Shown: in pieces, positions 34,161 through 46,705 of the stretch
Position numbering within the stretch: position 1 is the stretch's first letter
How the letters are laid out: the number at the start of each line of letters is the position of its first letter
Assembly (NCBI GenBank): GCA_022432975.1
Contig: CM039509.1
Coordinates: 17,483,261-17,547,260, forward strand
Direction of reading: 5' to 3'
From: Begonia masoniana
Lineage: Eukaryota > Streptophyta > Magnoliopsida > Cucurbitales > Begoniaceae
Length of the DNA: 64,000 bases
Translations under genes and position numbers: made by a program
The notes under the pieces: generated by a model
Told to the model about the DNA's origin: nothing
Seen by the model: only the letters and a program-made list of their open reading frames with translations
Databases searched by the model: none

Positions 34161-35630
34161 TGTAGCGACCCACGTCCGAAACCCCGCCCAGCCCACGTCC
34201 CGAACCCCGGCCCAGCCCACGCCCTGCAACCCCGTCCCCGGCCCAGGTGCTCCTGGGTTTACACCGAGCGACGTGTCCAGCCACGTGTCCAGTCCGTGTT
34301 CAGCAGCGTGTCCGGCACGTGCTCCGCAACGTGTCCACTACTCACAGAACTTTCCCCTCCCTGCAGGGTAATTTTGCCTTCCCCCCCACTCGAACCCAGG
34401 ACCCAGGGATATGATCCACAGGCTACAAGTGAGGAGTACCACTGGGCCATGCTCAGTGGTACTCCTCACTTGTAGCCTGTGGATCATATCCCTGGGTCCT
34501 GGGTTCGAGTGGGGGGGAAGGCAAAATTACCCTGCAGGGAGGGGAAAGTTCTGTGAGTAGTGGACACGTTGCGGAGCACGTGCCGGACACGCTGCTGAAC
34601 ACGGACTGGACACGTGGCTGGACACGTCGCTCGGTGTAAACCCAGGAGCACCTGGGCCGGGGACGGGGTTGCAGGGCGTGGGCCGGGCCGGGGTTCGGGA
34701 CGTGGGCTGGGCGGGGTTTCGGACGTGGGTCGCTACAATAAAAGTGGCCCAGTGGTACTCCTCACTTGTAGCCTGTGGATCATATCCCTGGGTCCTGGGT
34801 TCGAGTGGGGGGGGAGGCAAAATTACCCTGCAGGGAGGGGAAAGTTCTGTGAGTAGTGGACACGTTGCGGAGCACGTGCCGGACACGCTGCTGAACACGG
34901 ACTGGACACGTGGCTGGACACGTCGCTCGGTGTAAACCCAGGAGCACCTGGGCCGGGGACGGGGTTGCAGGGCGTGGGCTGGGCCGGGGTTCGGGACGTG
35001 GGCTGGGCGGGGTTTCGGACGTGGGTCGCTACAATAAAAGGCGCCTTTTATTGTAGCGACCCACGTCCGAAACCCCGCCCAGCCCACGTCCCGAACCTCG
35101 GCCCAGCCCACGCCCTGCAACCCCGTCCCCGGCCCAGGTGCTCCTGGGTTTACACCGAGCGACGTGTCCAGCCACGTGTCCAGTCCGTGTTCAGCAGCGT
35201 GTCCGGCACGTGCTCCGCAACGTGTCCACTACTCACAGAACTTTCCCCTCCCTGCAGGGTAATTTTGCCTTCCCCCCCACTCGAACCCAGGACCCAGGGA
35301 TATGATCCACAGGCTACAAGTGAGGAGTACCACTGAGCCATTGGCCCAGTGGTACTCCTCACTTGTAGCCTGTGGATCATATCCCTGGGTCCTGGGTTCG
35401 AGTGGGGGGGAAGGCAAAATTACCCTGCAGGGAGGGGAAAGTTCTGTGAGTAGTGGACACGTTGCGGAGCACGTGCCGGACACGCTGCTGAACACGGACT
35501 GGACACGTGGCTGGACACGTCGCTCGGTGTAAACCCAGGAGCACCTGGGCCGGGGACGGGGTTGCAGGGCGTGGGCTGGGCCGGGGTTCGGGACGTGGGC
35601 TGGGCGGGGTTTCGGACGTGGGTCGCTACA
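34161..35630. mobile_element. J2: palindromic composite of five TG...CA units with Pol III-like boxes
   Basis: It is flanked by AAAAT duplications (34156-34160 and 35631-35635), so it entered as one 1470-bp insertion. Units, each 288-289 bp: 34161-34449 (minus), 34450-34737 (plus), ATAAAAG, 34745-35033 (plus), the palindrome ATAAAAGGCGCCTTTTAT (35034-35051), 35052-35340 (minus), one T, 35342-35630 (plus). In plus orientation a unit starts TGGCCCAGTGG, a full match to the Pol III A-box consensus, has GGTTCGAGTGG 53 nt later (B-box-like, last two bases differ) and ends GGTCGCTACA. Units differ by only a few bases. Long reading frames inside are by-products of the GC-rich inverted repeats. Confidence 0.85.
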
Positions 35631-35635
35631 AAAAT

Positions 35636-38546
35636 CAATCCCCAAAAATGTCTTAGTTGTTCAAGACTTCTCCGAAGTGTTTTTAGATGACCTTCCTGGC
35701 CTGCCGCCAGATAGGGAAATCGAATTTGTTGTAGATATTTAACCTGGAGCCGAGCCTGTGTCTAAAAATCCATATAGGTTAGCTCCAACTGAACTGAAGG
35801 AATTAAAGAAACAATTGGAGGATCTATTGGAGAAAGGGTTCATACGCCCAAGCTTTTCACCGTGGGGTGCACATGTCCTTTTTGTCAAGAAGAAAGATGG
35901 ATCAATGCGTATGTGCATAGACTATAGAGAATTGAACAGGTTAACTGTCAAAAACAAATACCCTTTGCCGAGGATTGATGACTTATTTGACCAACTTAGG
36001 GGTGAAAGAGTTTTCTCTAAGATTGACCTTAGGTCCGGATATTACCAGTTGAAGGTTAAATCTGAAGATATTCCTAAGACTGCCTTTCGTACAAGGTATG
36101 GACATTATGAGTTTTTGGTTATGTCTTTTGGTTTGACAAATGCACCAGCAGCCTTCATGGATCTCATGAATAGGGTGTTTCACGAGTATTTGGACAAGTT
36201 TGTCATTGTATTCATAGATGACATTCTAATCTATTCTATAACTAAGGATGAGCATGCAAGACATTTGGGTTTGGTGTTGGAAATACTTAGAAAGCACCAA
36301 CTTTATGCTAAGTTTTCCAAGTGTGAGTTTTGGTTGGACAGAGTTCACTTTCTTGGACATGTCATCTCTGGAGATGGCATATCTGTGGATCCAGCTAAGG
36401 TTCAGGCAGTTAAGGGATGGCCCCAACCGAAGAATGCTACGGATATCAGAAGTTTCCTTGGACTTGCAGGATATTACAGAAAGTTCATTGAAGGATTTTC
36501 AAAGATTGCTACGCCTCTTACTAAGTTAACCAGGAAGAATGTGAAGTATATATGGACTGATGAATGTGAACATAGTTTTATGACCTTAAAACAGAAACTA
36601 ACCAACGCTCCAATTTTAACCCTTCCAGCTGAAGATAGTAAATTTAGTATTTATTGTGATGCTTCCAAAATTGGTCTTGGTTGTGTGTTAATGCAGAATG
36701 GTAAAGTAATAGCTTATGCCTCTAGACAGTTGAAAGCGCATGACAAGAACTACCCTACCCATGACTTAGAATTAGCTGCAGTTGTATTTGCACTTAAGAT
36801 TTGAAGGCATTACTTGTATGGACAATCCTGTGAGATATTTTCAGATCATAAGAGCCTGAAGTACATCTTCACGCAAAAAGAACTGAATATGAGGCAACGT
36901 AGGTGGTTAGAGTTTGTCAAAGATTATGATTTTGAGATCAAGTACCACCCTGGCAAGGCGAATGTAGTGGCAGATGCTTTGAGTAGAGTGACTCCTTTAG
37001 TTTCTACTTTGACTCTAGACATACCGATAGCTTTAGAGACAGAATTCCAAAGATTTAACCTGGAAGCTGTGCCAAGTGTGTCAGCCATGCTTTCGGCCAT
37101 GTCTTTGAGGCCAACTATCTTGGAGAAATAAAGGAGGTCCAGATGAATGACACTGAGTGTAATAAGTATAGGTTGTGCATAGATTCCACTGATAAGTCGG
37201 ATTTCATCTGCTCAGCCGACGGAATTCTCAAGTTTCGAAATAGATGGTTGGTTCCGGCCGATACTGAGCTTAGGAAGGAGATCCTGTCTGAGGCACATTC
37301 CTCCAGATTTTCAGTTCATCCTGGAAGTACGAAAATGTACAGAGATCTCAAGCAGCATTATTGGTGGCCAGGTATGAAGAGAAGCGTGGCGGAGTATGTG
37401 GAGTCATGTCTGGTCTGCCAGCAAGTCAAGGCTGAACATCAGAGACCCTCAGGAACATTGCAACCCTTACCAGTTCCTGAATGGAAATGGGAACAAATAA
37501 CAATGGATTTTGTCGTTGGACTACCTAGGACAGCAAAGGGACATGATGCAATCTGGGTTATAGTTGACCGTCTAACCAAATCTGCTCATTTTCTGCCAAT
37601 TAAGATAACTTACTCAATGGATCAGCTTGCTAAATTGTACATGCAAGAGATTGTCAGATTGCATGGAGTTCCAAGTTCAATAGTTTCAGACCGAGACCCC
37701 AGATTTACATCTAAGTTTTGGAAAAGTCTGCACAAGGCTACGGGAACACAGCTTAATTTTAGCACAGCCTTCCACCATCAAACGGATGGACAATCCGAGA
37801 GGACTATTCAGACCTTAGAAGATATGCTCCGAGCATGCGTATTGGATTTTCAAGGATCTTGGAGTAGATATTTACCATTGGTCGAGTTCTCTTACAATAA
37901 CAGCTTTCAAGCAACAATAGGAATGGCACCGTATGAAGCCTTGTATGGACAAAAATGCAGATCTCCTTTGTACTGGGATGAAGTTGGTGAAGCACAATTG
38001 CTTGGTCCTAATATTGTGCAACAAACTGTGGAGAAGGTTGCCCTCATCCGACAGAGAATTTTGACAGCTCAAAGCCGCCAGAAGAGTTATGCTGATAAAA
38101 GATGAAGAGAATTAGAGTTTGAAGTAGGTGATGAAGTTTTCCTTAAAGTATCACCATTTAAAGGAGTTGTCAGATTCGGGAAGAAAGGCAAGTTGAACCC
38201 CAGATTCATTGGACCGTTCACTATTCTGAAAAGAGTTGGGAGAGTAGCCTATCTGTTGCAGCTACCAGCTTCTATGAAAGGAATACATGACGTATTCCAT
38301 GTTTCTATGTTGAAAAAGTGCATAAGGGATCCCAACCAAATCATGGAACAACAAGACCTCGAAATTTGTCCTACCCTTGCCTATGAAGAGAAACCAGTCA
38401 AGATCTTGGATTACGCAGTGAAGGTATTACGCAACAAAGAGGTCCCACTAGTGAAAGTCTTATGGCACAACCAGAATGTAGAGGAGACAACCTGGGAGCG
38501 CCAGCAGGACATGATGGACCAACATCCAGAATTATTCAGGTACTGA
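35636..38546 (+). pseudogene. Element D pol (RT, RNase H, integrase, chromodomain), damaged
   Basis: This continues the gag-protease frame on the far side of J2. Domains: RT ([17 protein letters not shown]; catalytic FIDD near 36210), RNase H ([24 protein letters not shown]), integrase zinc finger ([11 protein letters not shown]...CLVCQQVK), DDE core ([32 protein letters not shown]), KLNPRFIGPF and a chromodomain (KILDYAVKVLRNKEVPLVKV...EETTWERQ). Damage: TAA at 35740, TGA at 36802 (where W is expected), a 1-base loss near 37126 and TGA at 38103. The natural end is TGA 38544-38546. The other residues are well kept, so the decay is recent. Confidence 0.92.
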
Positions 38547-38568
38547 ATTTTGAGGACAAAATTCTTTT

Positions 38569-38581
38569 AAGGAGGGTAGAT
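38569..38581 (+). other. Element D polypurine tract
   Basis: AAGGAGGGTAGAT lies directly before TGTAGCACCCGG of the 3' LTR. Confidence 0.75.
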
Positions 38582-40761
38582 TGTAGCACCCGGTTTCAAT
38601 ATAAATCAAAATAAGTTATCAAACGGTGGTATATAATTTTATGGTTAAAATTGAGGGAAATGTTGATTAGGTTATTAGGCAGGGGCAAGATGGTAATTGC
38701 GAATTTACATTGTGGATAACGCATTTAAGGAAAGGTTTAGTGAGGTTTAGCCGCCACTATTTTATTACTCTTATCTCTCAGCTCGGCGAACATCCTCTAG
38801 GCGATTCCCCTCCGATTTTCCCCAACCAAGGTGAGTTTTGATTAAATTACTTGCTGTTCTAGTGCTTAGGTAGTTGAAGGATTGCCATGTATGGGTTTTC
38901 GAAAGGCTGCGAGTGAGAGATTTGGGTTTGGGGTTTAGTGATGTAACGGGAAGATTTAATCAGTAGGGCCCCAAACCGGCTTCCTTAGATTTCAAGGTAG
39001 TTAGATAAAGTCTAGTGGGGATCGAATCTATAATCTGTCGATGGTTTTAGGTGAGCAGATTTCTGGAGTAGCATATAGCCGAGCGATTTCCAGGAGACCA
39101 GGTAAGTAAAGTATTGTGTGTGCCCTCGGGCCTACATCACAAAACAGCAGGTTCTTGCATATTTGAGTATTTTCTGTATGTCATGCATCATAAATTTGAA
39201 AGAAAACGAAAATGAATTTTCATGTATCATATGGAAAGGCAAGTTCAGATTGACAGGCATTGGCGGTTAAGGGAACTAATCCACCCCTTAACTGATGAAG
39301 AGGATTTATAACATTGGGAGAACTGATTCCACTCCCAAGGGAATTGAGGGATCAGAACAGTTATTAAGGGACCTCATCCACCCCTTAATTAATGAAGAGG
39401 ATGTAGACATTGGGAGAACTGATCCCACTCCCAAGGGAATCATGGGATCTGATCAGTAAACAAACGATGTACAACCGAGATGAGAAAGTAGAAACTGCAT
39501 ATTTAGGATTTTGTTTCAGCATATCATTTCATTATTGCCTTACTTACTTAGCATTAGGCTAATAGATGAGTTTTGTGATGTAGGTGTTGGGGATACCACA
39601 GGTGAAATTCCTGAGTGCACAGATAGTTAGATGTTGTTGGAGGAGCACATCCATGTCTCGGCTTGGTAAACTGATGAGGCGGGTTAACTGGTGTCGGTAA
39701 TGGTTGAGGTTTAATTAATAACGATTTATTCTGAGTATGTTGAGTTTTCAGGACAGCAGAGATTTTTGCATTTCGAATACGTTTTGAGATTTATTAATAC
39801 TCTGATGAGTTTTTTAAAAAAAAATGTTGATTTTTACTAGGCTTAACCAATGCAATGGTTGAGTTGTTTCTGAATGGTCTTGGAGAAGCAAGTAAAATTC
39901 CTTTCTGTAGATAGTGTTGTGTCTGTTTTCTATCGGAAGATGACTTCAGTAAAGTCACCGGATGATGAAATTTTATGTCAATCGGGCGATGTGTGTACTA
40001 TTTTGTCGTCTAGTGACCGGGCGATGTGCGTATTATTTTGTCGCCTAGTGACCGGGCGATGTGTGTATTGTTTTGTCTTCTAGTGACCGGGCGATATGCG
40101 TATTATTTTGTCGCCTAGTGACCGGGCGATGTGTGTACTGTTTTGTCGTCTAGTGACCGGGCGATGTGCGTATTATTTTGTCGTCTAGTGACCGGGCGAT
40201 GTGTGTATTATTTTGTCGTCTAGTGCTCGGGTGAGAAGAGATTTGAAGTGTGTTTATCACCGGGTTATGTTTTTAATTGCTCACGTGAGGGGCACACGTA
40301 CACCGGATGATGTCCTCTTATTTCACCGGATGATGTAACGATACGTCGATCGGATGAAGGAGTCATCCGGATGACGTCATCGGAAGATGTAGGTAGTGTT
40401 TGTCGTTTTGTGACCGGTTGATATAACCGAAGTCTTGTCGTTTGCCACCAGAAGAAGCCTTCTGTTGTCTGTTTCAGTCTCTTCCGTTGACTTTTCTCAG
40501 CGGATGATTTGCTTGACTCTTATGAACTTCAAGCATTTCACGCCCAGGCCTTCATCTCTTCCGGTCGAATTATTTTATAATATTTTAATTAATTATTCAA
40601 ACACTGCTTTACTCAAAGATTTTTCCGCTGCAAGTTTTTGTGTTTTGTCAAACGTTCAAACCTGATTTCTCAAATGAAATTTTAAATTTGGTACGAAATT
40701 TCATTAGCTGTGTTCGGGTTTTTAAGTAACAAACCAGGTTTAGACAACTCGGGGCGTTACA
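38582..40761 (+). repeat. Element D 3' LTR
   Basis: It runs TGTAGCACCCGG to GGGGCGTTACA, 2180 bp, and matches the 5' LTR except for three fewer 35-bp units and scattered substitutions. TGAAA follows at 40762-40766. Confidence 0.93.
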
Positions 40762-40766
40762 TGAAA

Positions 40767-41941
40767 TTAGTGTACAATGCACCGGGGAACGGCAACCTCG
40801 ACTTCACACGTCCATACAATAGTGAAAATGGGGCACGTGGATTGAGTTGGTAACGTAAAATAGTTTTAAATTTTATTTAGTTAAATAATATCGTTTTAAG
40901 GTTTGTTTTTGACATAAATCCTATATTTTAAAATTTTATTTTATTTTTTTTTCCTATATTATATATCAAATCACGTATCATTAAAGATGGAAATCATCCT
41001 AGCAATCATGTAGGGATTCTGCTGTCGTCCTCATCTCATTTTCTCTCAAATAGTACAAATCTTCCTCAATATCTCATTTATTCCTCAAAATATATACCAC
41101 TTTTTTTTTTCAACCAATTTAATCAAAAATCTCAACCCATGAATTTACCAAATATAATTTAATCTCTTTTATTATATAGTTTACATTACTCAACACTAAA
41201 TCCTAAAAAACAAGAAAATAAAAAATTATGAACTCCAAAAAGAAGAGAAAAATGATATATTTTAAGTTATTTTAATACAAATTTGAATTACTTGTCGGTG
41301 TCTCTCTCTCTTTCCCCATAGATTTTGTAGCCTTGTTTAGAGAGAGAAAGTAAGAGAGATGATGCAAGTAGGAAAGGAAGTATTACCATGAGTTAATATC
41401 AATCAATCAAAAAAGATGATGCTACTGCAACTACTGACGCTCTCCTGACATGATTCCGCCTCCAAAGGGATCGTGTTTCTACCCACAACAACAACCGATT
41501 AGCAAAGAAACAGAAAAACAGAAAAACAGAAAAACCAGCAAAGACGAACAGCGATTTCACCAAACAAACAATATCCAAATTGAACGAAATTTTAAGAGGT
41601 TCTTCGAATATGAGTTAAGATTATGTCCTCAATATTTCAGGTCTAGATGATCTGTAAATCAAAAGTTACAATAAGAACACCAGATGCTGTCCAATAAGCA
41701 ATATTTTGTAAGCTTCCGGCATACACTCTTCCGTAGAAGAATGACAGCAAATGGAACGGGTTAATGGCCACCTTCTTCATGTATCCTACTCTGAAACGAG
41801 AGGGAAGAAGCGTGGAACGATGGCTATTCAAGCAACCATGGGCTTGAAAGCGTAAATGAGAGAATTCACCTCGGTTCTTGACCGAACCGAGCCTTACCGT
41901 TCACCGGTCTTCAAGCTCCAAGCACTTAGCCGAAATTAGGT
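40767..41941. other. Host DNA between D and G
   Basis: AT-rich unique sequence with homopolymer runs. No confident gene is seen apart from a possible exon on the minus strand at 41643-41831. The frame at 41450-41650 (plus) is Gln/Lys-rich, has no recognised motif and is not called. Confidence 0.5.
41643..41831 (-). CDS. Possible terminal exon, unknown protein
   Basis: An open stretch on the minus strand reads ...GYMKKVAINPFHLLSFFYG, then RVYAGSLQNIAYWTASGVL and IVTFDLQII before a stop at 41643. The composition is protein-like (aromatic and hydrophobic, possible membrane segment), but there is no ATG in this frame near its start, so it would have to be a last exon or a remnant. I do not recognise the family. 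Solo LTR G begins about 115 bp upstream, so any further exon was cut off. It may be chance. Confidence 0.2.
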   Translation of the reverse strand: MNSHRSTLLPSRFRVGYMKKVAINPFHLLSFFYGRVYAGSLQNIAYWTASGVLIVTFDLQII

Positions 41942-42299
41942 TATTCTGTAACGCCCCGAATTATCTGAACCCGGCTCGTTACTCATAAGCCCGTACAAGA
42001 CTAAGAAATTTCATCTGTATTTAAAAAAAATTTCTCAACAATCGACACTTGACATAAGCTAGAATCCAAAAATAAATAGACATTTAAAACTTGCAGCGGA
42101 AATCATTTGAACAATAATATAGAGTTAAGCAAAACTGTGAAAAGCATCACTAGGATAATCATTCAGAATGTTAAGAATTAATCGGCCAGAAAGAAATAGG
42201 GGTTTAAATCGTGAAATACTTACGAAGTCACAGAAGTCAAATTCATCTGCCGATGAATAAAGTCAACGGAAAAGAATGAAACAAGAAATAGAAGGTTTC

Positions 42300-42740
42300 T
42301 TCCGGTGACTAAACGACAAAAGTCCTCCTACATCTACCAATGATGTCAGCACGCATCTGCCGATGAGTTTACTGAGACATCATCCGATAGACTTAAACCT
42401 ACACCTTCCGATTGAGTAAACTGCATACGCCGATCACTAAACGACAAACTTTCTACTTACATCTTCCGATAGACAACATAACTATAACCCGACATCTTCC
42501 GATAGACTTCATCTACCGATAGTGAGTAGAAAAACGACTCGACATCTGCCGATAGACTTCATCTACCGATAGTGAACAAAACAACATCTTCCGATAAAAC
42601 AAGCTACATATACCGATCACTAAACGACAAATTTTGTTCTATATCATCCGATGGCTTCCACTGAAGACATCTTCCGATAGATAACAGAACAACAACTCAA
42701 CCTCTATCGATAGACTTCATTTAACGATAGAGAACAGAAC
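42300..42740. repeat. TCTTCCGATAGA-type array in solo LTR G
   Basis: Repeated ACATCTTCCGATAGAC, TTCATCTACCGATAG and CACTAAACGACAAA motifs; the last is the complement of TTTGTCGTCTAGTG in the D array. It is the G counterpart of the D array but diverged. Confidence 0.65.
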
Positions 42741-43360
42741 CACATTTCATCTACTCCTTAGTATACAAACACAACTCTACTACAGAAAAGGATCTACTCA
42801 CTTTGCTGTAGCTATCCAGAAAACAATCCAGGCCAATGCATTACTCAAAGACCAGCAAGTACCAACATCAAATCCCAACAGAACACTATTATCAGAAAAA
42901 GGAAATTCAAAAACGTACTCAAAACATTGAAATCACTACTGTCATGAGAACTCAACAAATTTAAATTGAAACGTTGTCAACTAAACTTTCACCAACAGAC
43001 ATCAGTTAATCTGCCTCATCAGTATACCAGTTCTGTAACACCCGACAACTTCAACCAGGTGACTTCCTAAACTGTATTAACGGTCACGAATATTCAATCT
43101 TCACGGTTTAGGGTTTCATGCCAAGCTTAATTAATTACATGTGGATCTAAACTAGGTTGAGTGGCAAAGTTGTAATAATGGAGGATTGAGGCCAGTATTT
43201 AAAGAAAAAGGAAAGGATTCAAACCTCATTTAAACCACTGTAGCCGACATCCCCAATTCTCGGCGATTTCTTCTCTCCCAAGCTCTCGCTCTCTGTCAGC
43301 TGGAAATCCCTCCTTCGACGATCAGTTTCCTTGCTGCTTCTCGGCTACTTTGTGGTCAAG

Positions 43361-44421
43361 GTACGAGTTTGACAATGTAACTATCTTTCAGTCGTTAAGC
43401 TCTGTTTCAGCTATGTGTTGAGGTTCTGGATTCTTCAATGGCCGAGTATTAGTAAGGATATTTAAAATCTGAATGTAGTAACGTCATTCCGAATCGATTT
43501 TGGACATTAAACAAACAACCCTGAGATATCGCTTATCAAATCTGTCTGTTCTGGGTTTTCGGTTTCAAACTGCATAGAGAACTATACTAAGGATTTGGGA
43601 GTGACTATAGCTATTAGATCATAGGATGACTTGTGATTAGAACTAATAGGATTTTGTTTTAACTACTGCAATGTAAATGTTTTAGGTGAGGAAGTTGGAA
43701 GAGAAAGGAGCTCAAATTGTTAAGGAGACCAGGTAAGTGAATGTACAGGTTTCTTGGTCATTAGGACCCTACATCAAAGGATGCTAGGTAGAAACTCATA
43801 TGATGAATAGAAGTTTCCCTTATGTTACTGTCTATTGTTTATGCTGATGATTAGCTCAGTGGTAAAGTTTCATGTCGAGGTACTCAGTTCTGTAGCTTGA
43901 TGATTTAAGAATTTTTATGTCCATGCATCCTGAATGTTTTATGCATAAGAAAATGTTTTAAGAGCATGTCTTCGCATGAACAAGATAAGAATATAAAACT
44001 TATGCAACGTGAATTAAGAGAGGGTTGGGGGCGGTTTGGCGTATGTCACTGTCCAAAAGAAGGACCATGATACGACCCGCAAGGGAACTATGTGCACTCT
44101 CACTATCAAACCCCCTTTACCGGCACAAATCCCCTCTTAATCCACACAACTTAAACGAAGAATATGATCAATGACTATGAATGAAGAATATGATCAATGA
44201 CTACGAATGATGAATATGATCAATGACTATGATTGATGAATATGATCCATGACTATGAATGATGAATATGATCCATAACTATGAATGATGTTTACGAGCA
44301 AAGATATGAACAAGAGAAGACTTATGAGCATGTGATTTCCCAAATTATACATTCATGCATCCATGTTAGTGTTGCATTCCTTACTAAGCATTAGGCTTAT
44401 AGTTAAACCTTATGATGTAGG
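43361..44421 (+). promoter_or_regulatory. Two-intron leader module in solo LTR F
   Basis: Intron 1 is 43361-43685 (TCAAG|GTACGA...GTTTTAG|GTGAG), the middle exon 43686-43732 (47 nt) and intron 2 43733-44420 (CCAG|GTAAGT...GATGTAG|GTG). CCTACATCAAAGG (43768-43780) pairs with CCTTATGATGTAGG (44408-44421) with one bulge. Intron 2 contains a 26-bp tandem repeat (GAATATGATCAATGACTATG-type) at 44159-44289, about five copies. Confidence 0.55.
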
Positions 44422-45014
44422 TGAAGAGTTAGCAGGTGAGGATGTAATATCCGGCTTGTACGGATTTTTGATTTAATATATTATATTCATATTTTATTAT
44501 ATAATGGCATTGTTGGTAGATATGTCAAATCAGGTCTGTTTTACGAAAAAAAAATGTCATTTCGATCCTAACGATTAATAGGAATTTTAAGGAAATTATG
44601 AGAATTTTCGAAGATTAAACGTTATATTCTTAGTAAATACAATTCTCGTAATGTAAAAGATGTTCTTGTAAACATAGCAAACGAGGTCCAGATTGCGAAC
44701 GGACAGTTTTGTTATGTTCCAAATAATAAGTTAGACTTGTTGGTGAAATAAGGGAGTTTGGTGAACCTGAATGGTTGGACGATTAACGAAACGAAGGACG
44801 AAACGAATAGAATTAAGTGCTAAGGGCAAAATAGTAATTTGCCAAATCAAATTTATAAAACAACTTAACTTTTCTTTCTCCCTCACTTTCTCTCTTCTTC
44901 CCTGTTTCTCACGATCGCCAGAGAGCATTTTGGGCGATTCCTCACGGCCGCTCAACGATCCAACCTCCGTTTCTCCTCCGTTCTTCGTGATTTCTCCTCC
45001 AATCGCAATCCTAG

Positions 45015-46031
45015 GTATGGATCTATGATTCTATAGCGTTAGTTTTCAATTCTCGGATTGTTTTAAAGTTAGGGTTTTATTAGAAATCGAGATTTAGGGT
45101 TCGTAATTAATAGGTTAGCCGTGATTAAGTGTATATTGAACGTATTGGACGATATTGGACGAAGTTAAATCAATTGGTGAAAAAGTTAAAATTTATAGAT
45201 TTTCGGGTTTTTAAGGAAAAACTTGTTAATTGAGGTTTTGGATTATCGAGCATTAATTGACGTTATAAACGCTTTAATTAGCTAAGTTAAGAATTTAGGA
45301 AAATTCTTTAGTTAAGATTTGTAATTTGGACGTCAATAGCTTAAATTGGTTTTAACAACAAATATCGTGTTTTGCCTCAGACACACGACTCCCGTGGACG
45401 AAGCTTGAGATTTCGCGCGCTCAAGGTAAGTTCTCGTGACTTACTCTGACTGATTGGCCTACACCGTACTTCGATGTCGCGTCGAGGATCTTAAAGGATT
45501 GTTCGTTTAAAGTTGTTTTGGTTGGGTAGATAGGTTTAGACGTTTAGTAGGTTATTTCTTTTACTGTCCTGATGGTACATATGATTGTTTGTTTATAGCT
45601 TTATTGAACTGTTCATGCATCACGTATTTAACTTGGCATGAAAACAAATTTCTGCACTGCACCATGTTTTCTAAAAACCGATGTGGCCCAGAAATTGGGG
45701 GCTCAGATCTATTGTGCGGACCGATTGAGGGTCTGGCCAATACCACATTTCATGTACTGTAATTAATGAACGTAATCTGTTATCTGGTCACGCGAGGTGG
45801 GGCTCAGGCACGGCTGTACGTGTTGTAATCGTGTACCCCCCTCCTCTAACCGCACGGGGTAGTCTGACCGCTGGATGGGCCCCCTTCGGTTAGTGGGATG
45901 AGATCTCGGTGATATACTGTCTGCGACGCTCTGTTATGCATGATTTCTGAACTCCATATGCACTGCACGCATCTGCATTTACGTAGAATTTACTGAGCCT
46001 GTTAGCTCATAGCGTGTCTGTATGGTGTAGG
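45015..46031 (+). promoter_or_regulatory. Two-intron leader module in solo LTR E
   Basis: Intron 1 is 45015-45380 (CTAG|GTATGG...GCCTCAG|ACAC), the middle exon 45381-45425 (45 nt) and intron 2 45426-46030 (CAAG|GTAAGT...GGTGTAG|GTG). CCTACACCGTAC (45458-45469) pairs with GTATGGTGTAGG (46020-46031). Both halves changed together from the CCTACATCAC/GTGATGTAGG form of other families. Confidence 0.55.
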
Positions 46032-46499
46032 TGACGTTTTAGGTGACATCGAGCCAGGTGAGGACGATGTTCCTCCTCCCGAAGTCTGATGCAGTTGACG
46101 GAGAATGGCCCGTGGGAGTGTGCTGAGCAGTCGGCGCGTTTTGACCCGTGGGGATGTCTGCGTAAGTATTTTGGGGGATTTAACGAATGTATAGATGAAC
46201 AGATTAGGATATTGGATCTGGCTAGATGTTAGGTTTATGTTTGATGTTTTAAACGTTTTTTTTTTTTGGAAATCTGTTTATATTCTGTGTTTTGATAGTT
46301 TTTACTGGAACTGCTTGGAATTTGAAACAGGAGGATTAGACAACTTTTAAACGTATCCATGCAGTTCGTTTTTACGAAAGTTTAACGTATGTTTAGGTTG
46401 TTTAATTCGTTGATATTATTGTGTTGGTGAATCGTATTGGGTTTTATAGTTATGTGTTGGAGAAATTTGAAGGGAAGGAACGAAGGATTGGAAGCAAGG

Positions 46500-46705
46500 G
46501 CAGAGGGCTTGGCGAATGGTCGCCAAGCCTGGTGATTGAATCGCCTTCCTTTGGAAAAATTCCAGAGGAAGTGGCGATTGCTCGCCACAAACTGTGGCGA
46601 GCAATCGCCACAGCGATGCAACAGGCGATTACTCGCCTGTTGCAATTGCCTATGGGGGCGATTATTCGCCCCACTTATGGGCGAATAATCGCCTCCCTAT
46701 TTTTT
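46500..46705. repeat. GGCGATT/AATCGCC palindrome cluster in solo LTR E
   Basis: Successive short inverted repeats: GTGGCGATTGCTCGCCAC, TGGCGAGCAATCGCCA, ACAGGCGATTACTCGCCTGT, GGGGCGATTATTCGCCCC and GGGCGAATAATCGCC. They occupy the same LTR position as the GATCG cluster of B. Confidence 0.75.

Larger units (their letters stand above)
30147..40761 (+). mobile_element. Element D: chromovirus with clear target duplication, split by J2
   Basis: LTRs are 30147-32433 and 38582-40761, with TGAAA duplicated at 30142-30146 and 40762-40766. The internal region has PBS, gag, protease, J2, RT-RNase H-integrase-chromodomain and a polypurine tract. The LTRs are nearly identical apart from the copy number of a 35-bp tandem repeat. 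It inserted about 600 bp downstream of the host gene, in the same orientation. Confidence 0.95.

Noticed and set aside
35342..35410. A functional tRNA gene in the J units
   Set aside because: A and B box-like motifs are present, but there is no acceptor stem or cloverleaf and the B box lacks its final CC.
34161..35630. Several overlapping frames of 60-197 codons in J2 as genes
   Set aside because: They occur on both strands because the sequence is a GC-rich inverted repeat; none has a known motif and they cross unit borders.
34161..35630. Retrozyme with hammerhead ribozyme, or Cassandra 5S element
   Set aside because: No CTGATGA...GAAA core and no 5S rRNA sequence is seen in the units.
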